Source of the DNA: Lentisphaerota bacterium
Lineage (GTDB): Bacteria > Verrucomicrobiota > Lentisphaeria > Oligosphaerales > JABHEG01
DNA: 44,870 bases
Direction of reading: 5' to 3'
Assembly: GCA_018676675.1 (NCBI GenBank)
Contig: JABHEG010000313.1
Location: 1-44,870, forward strand
Shown here: piece by piece, positions 8,450-17,065 of the stretch
Position numbering within the stretch: the first letter of the stretch is position 1
Layout of the letters: the number at the start of each line of letters is the position of its first letter
Position numbers and translations under genes: made by a program
The notes under the pieces: generated by a model
What the model was told of the DNA's origin: nothing
The model's input: the letters and a program-made list of their open reading frames with translations, nothing else
Databases searched by the model: none

Positions 8450-9346
8450 ATGTTTATTGACAGTCATGCACACGCCTACAGAAAACCGACTCCGGGTGTC
8501 GTTGGTTTCTGCACTGCAGAGCAAGTGATTGAGCGCTATGACGCAGCCGATATCGAGAGAGGCGCATTGCTCCCGATTGTCAGCCCGGAGATCTATATGC
8601 CGCAGGCCAATGAGGACATCCTCGAAATGGCGGAAAACTATCCGGACCGACTCTTCCCGTTCTGTAACATCGACCCACGTGCGCTGACCAACTCAGTGGA
8701 TGCCCCACTTGACAAGCTCCTGCGCCATTACCGCGACCAGGGCTGCAAAGGCGTGGGCGAGATCATGCTCAATGTCCCCATGCGAGACCCGATGGTTCAG
8801 AACCTATTCAAGCACGCACAGGATGTCGGGCTTCCGGTCACGTTCGACGGCTCAGATCAAGTCGGCGGTGACTTTGGCCTGTACGATGACCCAGGACTGC
8901 CACAGCTGGAACACAGTTTGCAGCGCTTCCCCAACCTCACCATGATTGCGCACGGGCCGGTGTTCTGGACCGAGATAGCCCCATTGATCACACCGGCAGA
9001 ACGCAAACCGCCATTCTTCCCCCACGGCGGCCAGACCCCCTGGCCCCGGCCAACCGGGCCGATCGAACAGGAAGGCGTCGTGCCCACGTTGTTCCGGCGG
9101 TACGGCAACCTTTACGGCGAACTGTCAGATGCGGCCGGCCCGCTCGCACGCGATCCGGAGTATGGTGCCAAACTCCTCACGGAATTTCAGGATCGTCTCC
9201 TCTTCGGCACCGATCTCTGCGGCTTCAGCATGCCCTTCCGGTCGCGCGAGCTGCTCCTGGAATGGCGTGCAGAAGGCAGGATCAGCGAGGGCGTCTTCCA
9301 GAAGATCGCCAGAGAGAATGCGATCAAACTGTTCGGCCTGAAGTAG
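8450..9346 (+). CDS. Amidohydrolase_2 family metal hydrolase
   Basis: A 298-residue TIM-barrel amidohydrolase (COG2159 type). The N-terminal metal motif DSHAH puts His6 and His8 at the end of strand 1. MIAHG supplies His168 and FGTD supplies Asp255, the usual last metal/catalytic aspartate. At residues 128-134 the sequence is LPVTFDG, where relatives usually have a histidine (LPVxxHxG); here Asp133 takes the place, which may alter the metal site. Family members are decarboxylases or hydrolases of small carboxylic acids and lactones, so a lactonase role in sugar catabolism would fit the context, though this is only inference. The start is the ATG at 8450, preceded 7 bases upstream by GGAAGGG; an in-frame ATG at 8342 would add 36 residues without family resemblance. 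A hairpin follows 16 bases after the stop. Confidence 0.85.
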   Translation: MFIDSHAHAYRKPTPGVVGFCTAEQVIERYDAADIERGALLPIVSPEIYMPQANEDILEMAENYPDRLFPFCNIDPRALTNSVDAPLDKLLRHYRDQGCKGVGEIMLNVPMRDPMVQNLFKHAQDVGLPVTFDGSDQVGGDFGLYDDPGLPQLEHSLQRFPNLTMIAHGPVFWTEIAPLITPAERKPPFFPHGGQTPWPRPTGPIEQEGVVPTLFRRYGNLYGELSDAAGPLARDPEYGAKLLTEFQDRLLFGTDLCGFSMPFRSRELLLEWRAEGRISEGVFQKIARENAIKLFGLK

Positions 9347-9362
9347 CCCTGCACGTAGAGCA

Positions 9363-9403
9363 ATGGAGTGCCGTTCTTCCTGCTCATCTTGGTGGCACTC
9401 CAT
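9363..9403 (+). terminator. Hairpin downstream of the amidohydrolase
   Basis: ATGGAGTGCC at 9363-9372 is perfectly complementary to 9394-9403 around a 21-base loop, 16 bases after the amidohydrolase stop. There is no following T tract and the loop is large, so intrinsic termination is uncertain. Confidence 0.4.
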
Positions 9404-9650
9404 CCTATAAGCAGCACATCCAACGATGTGTCAACGAACAAGAAGCAGATGCCAGGATCCGAGGATGTCCGGAAGAGGATCGGTGGACGATTACGGCGAC
9501 GATTAGGGTGGACGATTGGGTGTCCGGATTCCGGCATCGTGTGCCGCAGTCGTGAACCGTAATCGTCGCCCGTGATCGTGAACCGAAAAAGGACGGACCA
9601 CATATCAAGTTGCTTCTGCGGACCTCGCAGAACTCGACCGCAGAGCACGT
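9404..9650. other. Gene-less convergent spacer
   Basis: Between the convergent amidohydrolase and GH86-like genes. It contains interleaved GATTACGGCGACGATTA- and TAATCGTCGCC-type segments near 9488-9505 and 9560-9570 that are inverted relative to each other, suggesting decayed simple or REP-like repeats. I see no gene. Confidence 0.5.
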
Positions 9651-9874
9651 CGATGTGTTTCGTGCTCAAATCGGGTGCTGTGTCAGGCGAGTTTCTCCTC
9701 CCGGCCCAACCCCATGGAGCGCCGGTTTTCCCAAACCGGCCTGGCCGCTTACGGAGGAGCGGCACCCCCAACGATGTGTTTCGTGCTCAAATCGGGTGTT
9801 GTTTCAGGCGAGCTTGTCCTGCCGGCTCAACACCATGGAGCGCCGGTTTTCCCAAGCCGACCTGGCCGCCTACT
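9651..9874. repeat. Tandem duplication, 121-base period
   Basis: Two head-to-tail copies, 9651-9771 and 9772 to about 9874. Both begin CGATGTGTTTCGTGCTCAAA and end with the hairpin segment GCCGGTTTTCCC. In copy 1 this is a perfect 8-pair stem with a TCCC loop (9721-9740); in copy 2 it is degraded. Copy 2 runs into the last codons and stop of the minus-strand GH86-like gene, so the hairpins lie just past that gene and may work as its terminators. Confidence 0.85.
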
Positions 9875-11816
9875 GAGCCGCCAAGCCTGCGCGAATCACG
9901 ACTGCCCCCACACTGCCGGCAAGACCGTCGGGGAAGGAAACCGTGATCGTGTTCGTAGCCTTGACCGAGGCAGGATCCAGGTGAATGATCTTGCAGGAGG
10001 CGTATTCCTGTCCAGCCTGCGTCAGCCGTTCGGCACACCCTTCCACAGGAACTCCCAGTCGGGTACCGTTGAGGATGACGTCGACATCCCATCCCGCATC
10101 GGCTGGACGGCTGACGCCGATCCGCAATGTCGCGTAGCGCAGTTGCTCCGCTTGCGGAACGTGAACGACAAAGTCCGCTTCCTCGGCAACGGGCGTGCCG
10201 ATTCGGTCTCCGTAGCAGGGAACTTCGTTCACCGCCGAGCGCGCCTTCAGCGCCCCCCCGTATTCAGCCCTGATAACCGCCGTCTCTCGAGCCCCCAAAG
10301 CGACGTCGTCAGAGGCCGTGAGTGGCCCTTCAGCAAGGAAGGGAGTGTAGTTGGGATTGCGCCCGAAACGCCGGATGATGGCATCCCGCGGCACGGGCAT
10401 GTCAAGAGATACACGCTTGTCCAACCCCGAGAGATTGTTCAGGACGACGAAGAGCGTACTACCATCGACGAACGCCCGCATCTGGATATCCGGGTCCGGG
10501 CATGTCCCCACCACGCGGTGCCCCTTCAGATCACGCAACAATTGGTAGAAAAATATCTTCTTCGTCGCGACCCAGTCTGACTTATCCGTGTAGTTACGGG
10601 GTACGTACAGCACAGCGTAGTACTTCGGGTTCCAGCCCATTGCGTTGAGCAAAATGAAGGGCACGGCCTTTCGGACGGTCTGCGGATGGTCCATGAAAAC
10701 GAGCGTGTTGGCGATCACGCTGCTCACCATGTTGAAATCGTCGATGGCGCGCTTCCTCATTTCCCATTCGAAGCCGGTCTCCGTGAATTGCTCCGCGGCC
10801 AACTTCTCGACCAGCTCGTCAGCCCCGTACCCACCATGCTCGCTCAAGACGACCCCAATCTCCTTCCCATAGGTATTCACGGTGTAGTTCTGCACCAAGT
10901 CGAGCACGGATTCCAACGGCAGGCCGCTCGTGATTCGGCCGCCAAATGTCCCGTTTTCATCACGCAGGAAGTCGTAGGAGTGGAACGAGTAGAAGTCCAA
11001 CTCACAACGGGTGTTGTCGATGAACCCCCTCAACCCGTCGAAGGCCTTGTACTGCTTCTTATAGAAGTAGGCGACCGACATGCAGGGCCCGCCGACGAGC
11101 ACCCCCGGGACCTCCTGATGCACGACCTCCATTGTCCGCGTATGCCAGGAGGACAGATGCTCTCCTCCCCAGTAGGACCAGTGCGGCTCATTTACCGGCT
11201 CGTAGTACGCCGGTCGGTCGAAGTCCGTGAAGCCACAGCGCAGGGTTGCGGCCGACAACCTCGCGGCAGCCTCAATGTTCTCCGGCAGGTATTCGCCTTT
11301 CTCTTCCCGGGCAGTCTGCTCGGACAGGTGTTTTCCCATGAATTCGGGGAACGAGTTGTGGTTCCCATGGGCAGCGACATCCAATCGACCGCTCATATCA
11401 CGGCGGAACGCGTCACCCGGCTCTCTCAGACGGACGGCCAGCTTCCCCGCCAGGTAACCCTCATCCACGAAGCCAGGGCGGGCCGGATCTTCTTTGATCG
11501 CCTTGTACCAGCGATCAAGCCCTTTGACGACCCCGAGCCTTCGCCCAAAGGTGATGCCGTTCTCCTTGACCAGAAAATCGTACCGCTCCTTCGATTGGCA
11601 GCGCTCATCAAAACTGCTCCCTGCATCGCAGAGCCCGAAGTAAGCATCACGGTTGAGTTCGCTGATCCCCCTGATCCCTCTAACACAATACGGATCAATG
11701 CTGATAGAGGTGGCCTCCCGCACCTGCGCTCTGTCAGGCCCTGGGCCCCGCGTTTGGCACCCAACCAACCCGGACGCGGCCGCCAGCGCCAGACAAGACA
11801 TACATATGGATCTCAA
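9870..11816 (-). CDS. GH86-like beta-agarase/porphyranase lipoprotein
   Basis: A 648-residue secreted lipoprotein resembling GH86 beta-agarases and porphyranases, which cut agar or porphyran from red algae. The signal peptide ends in LVGC with the lipidated cysteine at 20. The N-terminal family-like block is RGIRGISELNRDAYFGL (46-62). The catalytic (beta/alpha)8 barrel shows EPVNEPHW with the acid/base candidate Glu210, and VLSEHGG with the nucleophile candidate Glu326. A beta-sandwich C-terminal region follows from about 480, ending in a jelly-roll-like segment. I chose the TTG at 11816 because GGGAG lies 7 bases upstream and it gives a basic residue before the hydrophobic core; the ATG at 11801 lacks both. 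It is transcribed away from the giant plus-strand operon. The GH86 assignment is from motif memory; a related GH-A clan family is the main alternative. Confidence 0.7.
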   Translation of the reverse strand: MRSICMSCLALAAASGLVGCQTRGPGPDRAQVREATSISIDPYCVRGIRGISELNRDAYFGLCDAGSSFDERCQSKERYDFLVKENGITFGRRLGVVKGLDRWYKAIKEDPARPGFVDEGYLAGKLAVRLREPGDAFRRDMSGRLDVAAHGNHNSFPEFMGKHLSEQTAREEKGEYLPENIEAAARLSAATLRCGFTDFDRPAYYEPVNEPHWSYWGGEHLSSWHTRTMEVVHQEVPGVLVGGPCMSVAYFYKKQYKAFDGLRGFIDNTRCELDFYSFHSYDFLRDENGTFGGRITSGLPLESVLDLVQNYTVNTYGKEIGVVLSEHGGYGADELVEKLAAEQFTETGFEWEMRKRAIDDFNMVSSVIANTLVFMDHPQTVRKAVPFILLNAMGWNPKYYAVLYVPRNYTDKSDWVATKKIFFYQLLRDLKGHRVVGTCPDPDIQMRAFVDGSTLFVVLNNLSGLDKRVSLDMPVPRDAIIRRFGRNPNYTPFLAEGPLTASDDVALGARETAVIRAEYGGALKARSAVNEVPCYGDRIGTPVAEEADFVVHVPQAEQLRYATLRIGVSRPADAGWDVDVILNGTRLGVPVEGCAERLTQAGQEYASCKIIHLDPASVKATNTITVSFPDGLAGSVGAVVIRAGLAAQ

Positions 11817-12009
11817 AGGTCAACTCCCTATTCTCTTGCCCATCCGGCTCCGCAAGAGGCAATTTTCGTAGCCGTTAGGCTGCGTTTTCTCAGCAGTGGC
11901 AGGCCGGCTGGCGATGCACACGTTGAAGGAAAATAGCGTGGGGGCGACCGGGCCGCAATGGTCTCAGAAGCGGTCCGACAGCACGGCCATTCGCGGTAGC
12001 CGCCCTGCT

Positions 12010-12037
12010 TTGGCAATGACAGAACGTAAGCTATTGT
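12010..12037 (+). promoter_or_regulatory. Candidate sigma-70 promoter for the giant operon
   Basis: TTGGCA (12010-12015) and TATTGT (12032-12037), 16 bases apart, match 5/6 and 4/6 consensus positions. They lie about 90 bases before the stub ORF that opens the operon. Weak evidence. Confidence 0.3.
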
Positions 12038-12114
12038 GCAGGTCAGCAGGGGCACAATGGCCTCAAGATACCTGTCCGCGGCGCGATAGCCGGCCGCTCA
12101 CACATAGCGTCGTC

Positions 12115-12120
12115 GGGAGA
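12115..12120 (+). promoter_or_regulatory. Ribosome binding site of the GH4-like stub
   Basis: GGGAGA lies 6 bases before the stub ATG (12127). It is the only good Shine-Dalgarno site near the head of the operon: the next gene (ATG 12216) has none, so its translation probably depends on ribosomes finishing the stub. Confidence 0.6.
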
Positions 12121-12126
12121 AGACAT

Positions 12127-12219
12127 ATGCTGAAGATCGCCGTGATCGGCGCGGGAAGCGTCGCCTTAGCCAAGAAGATCGTCCATGACACCACTCCGGA
12201 TTGGGCCCGTCCATCATGA
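12127..12219 (+). pseudogene. 30-codon GH4-like N-terminal stub / leader ORF
   Basis: Encodes a 30-residue peptide beginning MLKIAVIGAGSVALAKKIV. This is the NAD-binding opening of GH4 alpha-glycosidases (pattern KIxxIGAGSxxFxKxLxxD), which are normally about 430-480 residues long. It has a good ribosome binding site. After HD the match stops, and the frame ends in a TGA that overlaps the ATG of the next gene (ATGA at 12216-12219). Either a GH4 gene was truncated when the downstream gene was joined to its start region, or the stub is kept as a translated leader that couples translation. Another NAD-binding family sharing this motif is possible because only the first strand-helix is present. 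Confidence 0.55.
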
Positions 12220-15200
12220 AGACCAGCCGCCTCCGAACCGTGTTCGCCTGCCTCGGGCTGGCCGTATTGAGCCCCAGCACAGGGGCAGCAGACGGGGTGA
12301 CATTTGCCTTCGACTCCGACCTTGCCGGGGCGCCCCCGCAGGGCGTGCTTTCGTCCGGCATTGGCAGAGCGTCGTCAGTGACAGTGGTTCAGGATGAGAT
12401 CAGAGCAGCAGGCGATCTCTCCGTAGAATTCAGAGCGTCAGGCGAGGATGACCAGCCGCGCCTGGCCGTGCTTGGTCCAGACGGTGGCTTCCCACGTGCC
12501 GGCTCCATTTTCTTCGATCTGGTGGCTAAGGAGAACCCAATCCACGGCGCCTTCCACATGAAGGGGTTGACCAGCGAAAATCGCACAGCGTTCCACTTCC
12601 TGATCACAGCCGACGGGGCCGCGGCTCTGCGCACGGCCGAGGGTGACACCCCCTTCGCCACATACATCCCACAGCAATGGTATATCCAGCGTCTCGACTA
12701 TGATCTGACCAAGGGAGAGTACTCCATCGTCCTGGACTGCTATTATGCGTCGGGCGTCACCAGGACTCTCAGCCTCAACGCCGGAGAGACATTCGAGAAG
12801 ATCGTCTTTCAGGGCGAGAGTACTGTGCCATCGCGGTTCTGCCTGGATTCCGTACGGCTCTTCACGGCCGAAGGGAAACGGAGAGCCGAAGCGCTCCCAC
12901 TGGGCTCCCTCTCCCGCAAGATCCGCTGGGAAACGCCACTCGCCGGCCCCACCCCCGCGGCGATCATCTATCCCTCGGAAATGGAAGGCGGATGGGAATG
13001 CGCCCGCAAGCTCCGGGATGCTTTGGAAGCGAAGCTGGGGAAGCGTCTCGCGTGTCTGTCCGACCGAACCGTAACCGATGCCGACACGTGGCTCTTGAAG
13101 GACAGGTACCTCTCCATCCCGATGATCGCCCTCGGCAACGCGGCCGACAGCCGAGTCATTTATGCGTTGAGTACGCGATTCCTTGCTCGAAGCAATCACG
13201 TGTGGCCGGGCCGTGACCGGTTCTGCAACCGGGCCGTATTGGAGCCCTTCAGGAAGGACGTCAACCACATCCTTCTGGAAGCGAGCACGGTCGGAGGATT
13301 GAGGGCTGCTGTCGACTCCTTTGGTGCACGCATCGCCTCACTCGAAGGTGAGGCCTTTGCTGTGCCGTACTTTAGAGATCTGGGCGCTGCCACAGGCGAG
13401 TGGAAGGAGAAACTGTTCAAGAGGAGTGGGTTGGACCTGAGCAAACCCGTAGAGGACATCAAGGAGCAGATTCTACGGAAATACGGCAAGACAGTCATCG
13501 TGCGGCCGGGTGGTGTCTACTGCTACCCCGCCTGGGATTGGCTGAACGGGTATAGCGTCGAGGCCGCCAAGTACGCATCGGCAGTCCTACTTATCCTGCT
13601 TGACCGGCTTGGACCCGATCGTTTTTACGGCGGCCACTACAACTTCGACAGGGCCTTCAAGGCCTGGCAGATCTGCTTCACCAGCGGCGCCGTGCCGGAG
13701 AAGATCATCAATCGTGCCGAGGCAGCCATGGTTCAGCAGGCTGCGTACCCGCAGGACTACCATGCAAGCAGCCTCCGCACCCACGCAGGGAAACGGATCG
13801 CGCGGCACGCAGACAGGCACATGATCTCGTCGCTCTCAAACTACCTGTGCGGCACCGACTATGTCCTCTCCCACTGCCGTCTGAACCCGATGACCGAAGC
13901 AATGGTCACCGAGTATGACCGAGCCTATCGCCGCATCGCCCGGCGCTTCATCGATTCCTTCCGCTGCAACAATGTGACCAGTGAATCCGGCGACTCTGCC
14001 GTCTGCGTTCTGAACATGATGGCACTAACGGGAAACTTGGAATACGTGCGGAGTGGTACTCTGGCCCGAGCCGTCGACAACCTGATCGCCAGCGTCAACA
14101 ACTTCGGCAGTTACACGGGAGAAGGCCCCTACATTGGCTCCTACACGCTGACCTCCAGATGCACAGGCAAGTCGCTCGCCAACGCCGCTGCGTTCTACTA
14201 CCGGGACCCGCGTTACCGCTGGGTGTCCCAGAACGTGAAAGCTCAAGCGTGCTGTGTGGCCCACGAGAATCCCGTGTTCGAACAAGCAGGGACCGAGCAG
14301 TTCCCAGACCAATATCTCGGCGTCCGCGCCCTCCCCTTCGATAGCCGCATCTTCCGCGCACTCGAGACCCCCGAACCGTTGCCGGGCAACTGGGGAACCC
14401 TGAAGTGCGTGCCGACCGGCCTCCCGGCCGAGGACCTCTTTGACCGCGCCTTCTTTCGAGACGGGTTTGAGCCGCAGGATGCGTTCCTCAGCCTCATGGG
14501 TACGCAGCTCACCTCGTCCCATCAGATGCTTCACTCGAACGCCATCATCCAGTACACCGATCTGGGGAAAATCCTCCTATACACGCACGCTCAACTCACC
14601 GACGGATGGGTGCGGAACACGCTCTCGGCGAGCAATGGTCAGCCCGCAACCCCGACCTTCGCGTGCCGCCGGAAAGCGTTGATCAACTCGGAAGATGTGT
14701 CAGCCATCAGCTCGGTCTGCCCAAACAACGGCAACACCGAGTGGACTCGGACACTGATCCACCGCCGCGGGCACTATTTCGTGGCGCTCGATCGCGCCGA
14801 CGCCCTGGATGGAGGCGACTACACATTCACCTGCAGGTGGCGAACCCTCTTCCCACAGCAACTCCGTAACGGCATCTGCACCGTGGATGCCGGCGACGGG
14901 GTCACGCTGGACGTCGTCAACGCAGTACCCGTGCCGCAGCACAGCGTGCGCACCGAGCCGGACGGCACAACCCGCCCCTATCTCCTCTCCCAATACCAGA
15001 AGGCAAACCTGCAGCGAGGCGACGGCGTGAGCTTCAAGAACCTGTTCTATGCACGCAGCCCGGAGCGACCTGACCGTTGCTCGGTCAGAGCCGCTGGTGA
15101 GAACGCCGTGATGGTGCACGGGAAAGGCAACGATTGGGAGGAACTCGCCCTCATCGGCGCAGGTGCGAGCCCCGGAGCCCTGAAGTCACTCAAGATCGAG

Positions 15201-17024
15201 GCCGACATCTTCTATGCAACGGCCACTCAGATCGTCGCCGCCAATTGCCGGAAGCTCGAGATCGCGGGGACGTCGGCCTTGCTCCCGGACAACGTCGGCG
15301 GCAACACGACACGTGCTCTTGACCGGGCAGAGGTCGGGGCGGAACTGTCTGCGTTCTTCGACGGACTGAAGCCGACCGGTGCGGTCCCGGCAGAGACCAC
15401 CCAGGACCACGGGTTCCGCGAGGAATGGGTTTCGGATGAGCTCGTGTACCCGCAGGTGCGCTGCCATCCAACGCAGATCACGTCCCACCCGCCGGCGGCA
15501 GGCACCCCCATCGAAGACCTGACCGGGGGGCTGCAGAGACTCAGTCTGAAAAAGGTGCGCCACATGTCCCACTGGCGGACGCCGGGCAAGCCTGTGGAGA
15601 TCACCTTGGATCTCGGCCGCATCCAGAGTATCTCAGAGCTGCACTTCATCGGCCCGATCGCGAACAATTACCGCACAAAGCTCTACTACGAGGCGGGCGA
15701 TGTGCGGTTCTCCACGGCCTACAGCAACGACAGCTTCAAAGACGACACCAGAAACGTGCCAACCCCCGAAGTCGAGTTCCGGGAACAGACCTTTCCCTAC
15801 GCCCAGTACACCTGGGCCGGACGCCTGCCCTTGTTCGTCGTGAAGGCGGGGGTGAAGGCGCGATTCATCACGATCTCGGCCGTGACGGACAAGCCTGCCC
15901 TCGCCTTCCAGAAGGTGTTCGTGATCGGGACAGACACGCAATCGGAGCTCTTCTGTGATCTACAGGCGGCTGACCTGAATGGCGACGGTGCGACGGAGCT
16001 GGTCGGTAAGACAACCAACAGCGAGATTTTCGCCATAGGCGCAACCGGCGAGAAGATGTGGTCCAGGCTGTTCCCCGGCGTCATCACAGCCTGGAACGCG
16101 GTCGATCTCGAGAATGACGCGCGGCAGGAACTGCTTGTGTACACAACCGAAGACGCCTGCTACGCTCTGGAAGGAGACGGCATGGACCGTTGGCGCGTGG
16201 ACTTCTACGAGTACGGCAGACAGCAGAACCCCGAAGCCTGGGGACGCGGTTGGTCGAGGTACTGCCTGTCGTTCGTCACGGCCTGGCGACCCGACGCCGA
16301 CACGAACCGCAAAGAGGTCTTCGGATTTGGCCACACCACCGTGACGAGCATTCTGCCGGACCTGGCCATTGACAGCACCATCGGGAGCGGCCATGTGAAC
16401 AAGTTTGCCGTGTCTGACACGTCTGTGCTGGGACGAGAGGTGCTGGCGGCCGGGGGCTTCAACTTCACTCTCCTCGATCGAGCGCGCGAGACAATCGTGA
16501 AGGTCCCGATGCCGGGGAAGTTGGCGGGCAACGGTCAACTGCCGGTCTTCATCGCCGTCGCCCCGGTGAGCAACGAGAAAGCCAAAGGGTTCATGGCCAT
16601 GAATGTCTCCAGCCTGCTCTGGGCGCCCGCTGGACGCTGGGAACAGGGCTGGAAGCAGTTCTCCGACGTCCCCATCACGGCCTACGCGCTCTCGGATCTG
16701 GATGGGGACAACTGCGAGGAGCTCATTGTCGGCTGCAAAGACGGCTTCCTCCGTGTCTACCGGGTCACCGACGGTGAGATCTTGAATGTGGTCAGCAGCG
16801 GCAGTGCGCCTGTGGCCGGGCTCGTCGCCTTGCGCGATGGCCGGCTGGTGACGGCCTCCCGGCTCGGGGTTGCCCTGTTCGACAGGAACTTGCGTCAACA
16901 GGCATTCCGCGGCATCCAGGCCACCGACATCGTTCGGCTGGAACGTGCGAACGAAGACATCGTCTGCGTGAGCGACAATCAGGGCCGAATACACGCCCTG
17001 ATCCCCGACACGTCCCTGCCGTGA
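12216..17024 (+). CDS. Giant secreted lyase-like protein with F5/8C-like module and FG-GAP propeller
   Basis: A 1,602-residue exported protein. The signal peptide is about residues 1-24 (MKTSRLR then a hydrophobic core ending STGAADG). Residues 25-215 are a beta-rich, jelly-roll-like module. About 400-790 is helical and rich in His, Arg and Tyr (for example the GGHYNFDR and RHADRH segments). It is followed by a beta-sandwich with SSHQMLHSN and HRRGHYFVALDRADAL, an overall plan like the alpha/alpha-toroid plus sandwich of heparinase II/III-type polysaccharide lyases. About 1,090-1,235 resembles an F5/8 type C (discoidin) module. About 1,245-1,600 is a beta-propeller with FG-GAP-type repeats (ADLNGDGATELVG near 1,250, LSDLDGDNCEELIVG near 1,490). 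The enzyme class is a structural guess; I cannot name catalytic residues. It starts in an ATGA overlap with the stub, without its own ribosome site. Its stop abuts the next gene. Confidence 0.7.
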   Translation: MKTSRLRTVFACLGLAVLSPSTGAADGVTFAFDSDLAGAPPQGVLSSGIGRASSVTVVQDEIRAAGDLSVEFRASGEDDQPRLAVLGPDGGFPRAGSIFFDLVAKENPIHGAFHMKGLTSENRTAFHFLITADGAAALRTAEGDTPFATYIPQQWYIQRLDYDLTKGEYSIVLDCYYASGVTRTLSLNAGETFEKIVFQGESTVPSRFCLDSVRLFTAEGKRRAEALPLGSLSRKIRWETPLAGPTPAAIIYPSEMEGGWECARKLRDALEAKLGKRLACLSDRTVTDADTWLLKDRYLSIPMIALGNAADSRVIYALSTRFLARSNHVWPGRDRFCNRAVLEPFRKDVNHILLEASTVGGLRAAVDSFGARIASLEGEAFAVPYFRDLGAATGEWKEKLFKRSGLDLSKPVEDIKEQILRKYGKTVIVRPGGVYCYPAWDWLNGYSVEAAKYASAVLLILLDRLGPDRFYGGHYNFDRAFKAWQICFTSGAVPEKIINRAEAAMVQQAAYPQDYHASSLRTHAGKRIARHADRHMISSLSNYLCGTDYVLSHCRLNPMTEAMVTEYDRAYRRIARRFIDSFRCNNVTSESGDSAVCVLNMMALTGNLEYVRSGTLARAVDNLIASVNNFGSYTGEGPYIGSYTLTSRCTGKSLANAAAFYYRDPRYRWVSQNVKAQACCVAHENPVFEQAGTEQFPDQYLGVRALPFDSRIFRALETPEPLPGNWGTLKCVPTGLPAEDLFDRAFFRDGFEPQDAFLSLMGTQLTSSHQMLHSNAIIQYTDLGKILLYTHAQLTDGWVRNTLSASNGQPATPTFACRRKALINSEDVSAISSVCPNNGNTEWTRTLIHRRGHYFVALDRADALDGGDYTFTCRWRTLFPQQLRNGICTVDAGDGVTLDVVNAVPVPQHSVRTEPDGTTRPYLLSQYQKANLQRGDGVSFKNLFYARSPERPDRCSVRAAGENAVMVHGKGNDWEELALIGAGASPGALKSLKIEADIFYATATQIVAANCRKLEIAGTSALLPDNVGGNTTRALDRAEVGAELSAFFDGLKPTGAVPAETTQDHGFREEWVSDELVYPQVRCHPTQITSHPPAAGTPIEDLTGGLQRLSLKKVRHMSHWRTPGKPVEITLDLGRIQSISELHFIGPIANNYRTKLYYEAGDVRFSTAYSNDSFKDDTRNVPTPEVEFREQTFPYAQYTWAGRLPLFVVKAGVKARFITISAVTDKPALAFQKVFVIGTDTQSELFCDLQAADLNGDGATELVGKTTNSEIFAIGATGEKMWSRLFPGVITAWNAVDLENDARQELLVYTTEDACYALEGDGMDRWRVDFYEYGRQQNPEAWGRGWSRYCLSFVTAWRPDADTNRKEVFGFGHTTVTSILPDLAIDSTIGSGHVNKFAVSDTSVLGREVLAAGGFNFTLLDRARETIVKVPMPGKLAGNGQLPVFIAVAPVSNEKAKGFMAMNVSSLLWAPAGRWEQGWKQFSDVPITAYALSDLDGDNCEELIVGCKDGFLRVYRVTDGEILNVVSSGSAPVAGLVALRDGRLVTASRLGVALFDRNLRQQAFRGIQATDIVRLERANEDIVCVSDNQGRIHALIPDTSLP

Positions 17025-17050
17025 CAACACTGGGAAGTGGCACCCGTACG

Positions 17051-17056
17051 AGGAGG
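17051..17056 (+). promoter_or_regulatory. Shine-Dalgarno site fixing the TIM-barrel gene start
   Basis: AGGAGG lies 9 bases before a GTG at 17066. It favours that GTG over the in-frame GTG at 17021, which overlaps the previous stop (GTGA) but has no ribosome site. Confidence 0.65.
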
Positions 17057-17065
17057 ACTCAGTCC

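Larger units (their letters stand above)
11817..12126. other. Divergent intergenic region
   Basis: About 310 bases between the minus-strand GH86-like gene and the plus-strand operon, so both promoters should be here. A weak plus-strand candidate is listed at 12010-12037. I see no operator palindrome and no protein-coding frame other than the stub at its end. Confidence 0.5.

Noticed and set aside
9675..10580. 301-codon plus-strand frame at the tandem repeat
   Set aside because: It starts inside the duplicated repeat and lies antisense to the GH86-like gene, whose frame has catalytic motifs and a signal peptide.
15960..17030. 356-codon minus-strand frame opposite the propeller part of the 1,602-residue gene
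   Set aside because: Antisense shadow; the plus-strand frame shows repeated FG-GAP motifs that account for the sequence.
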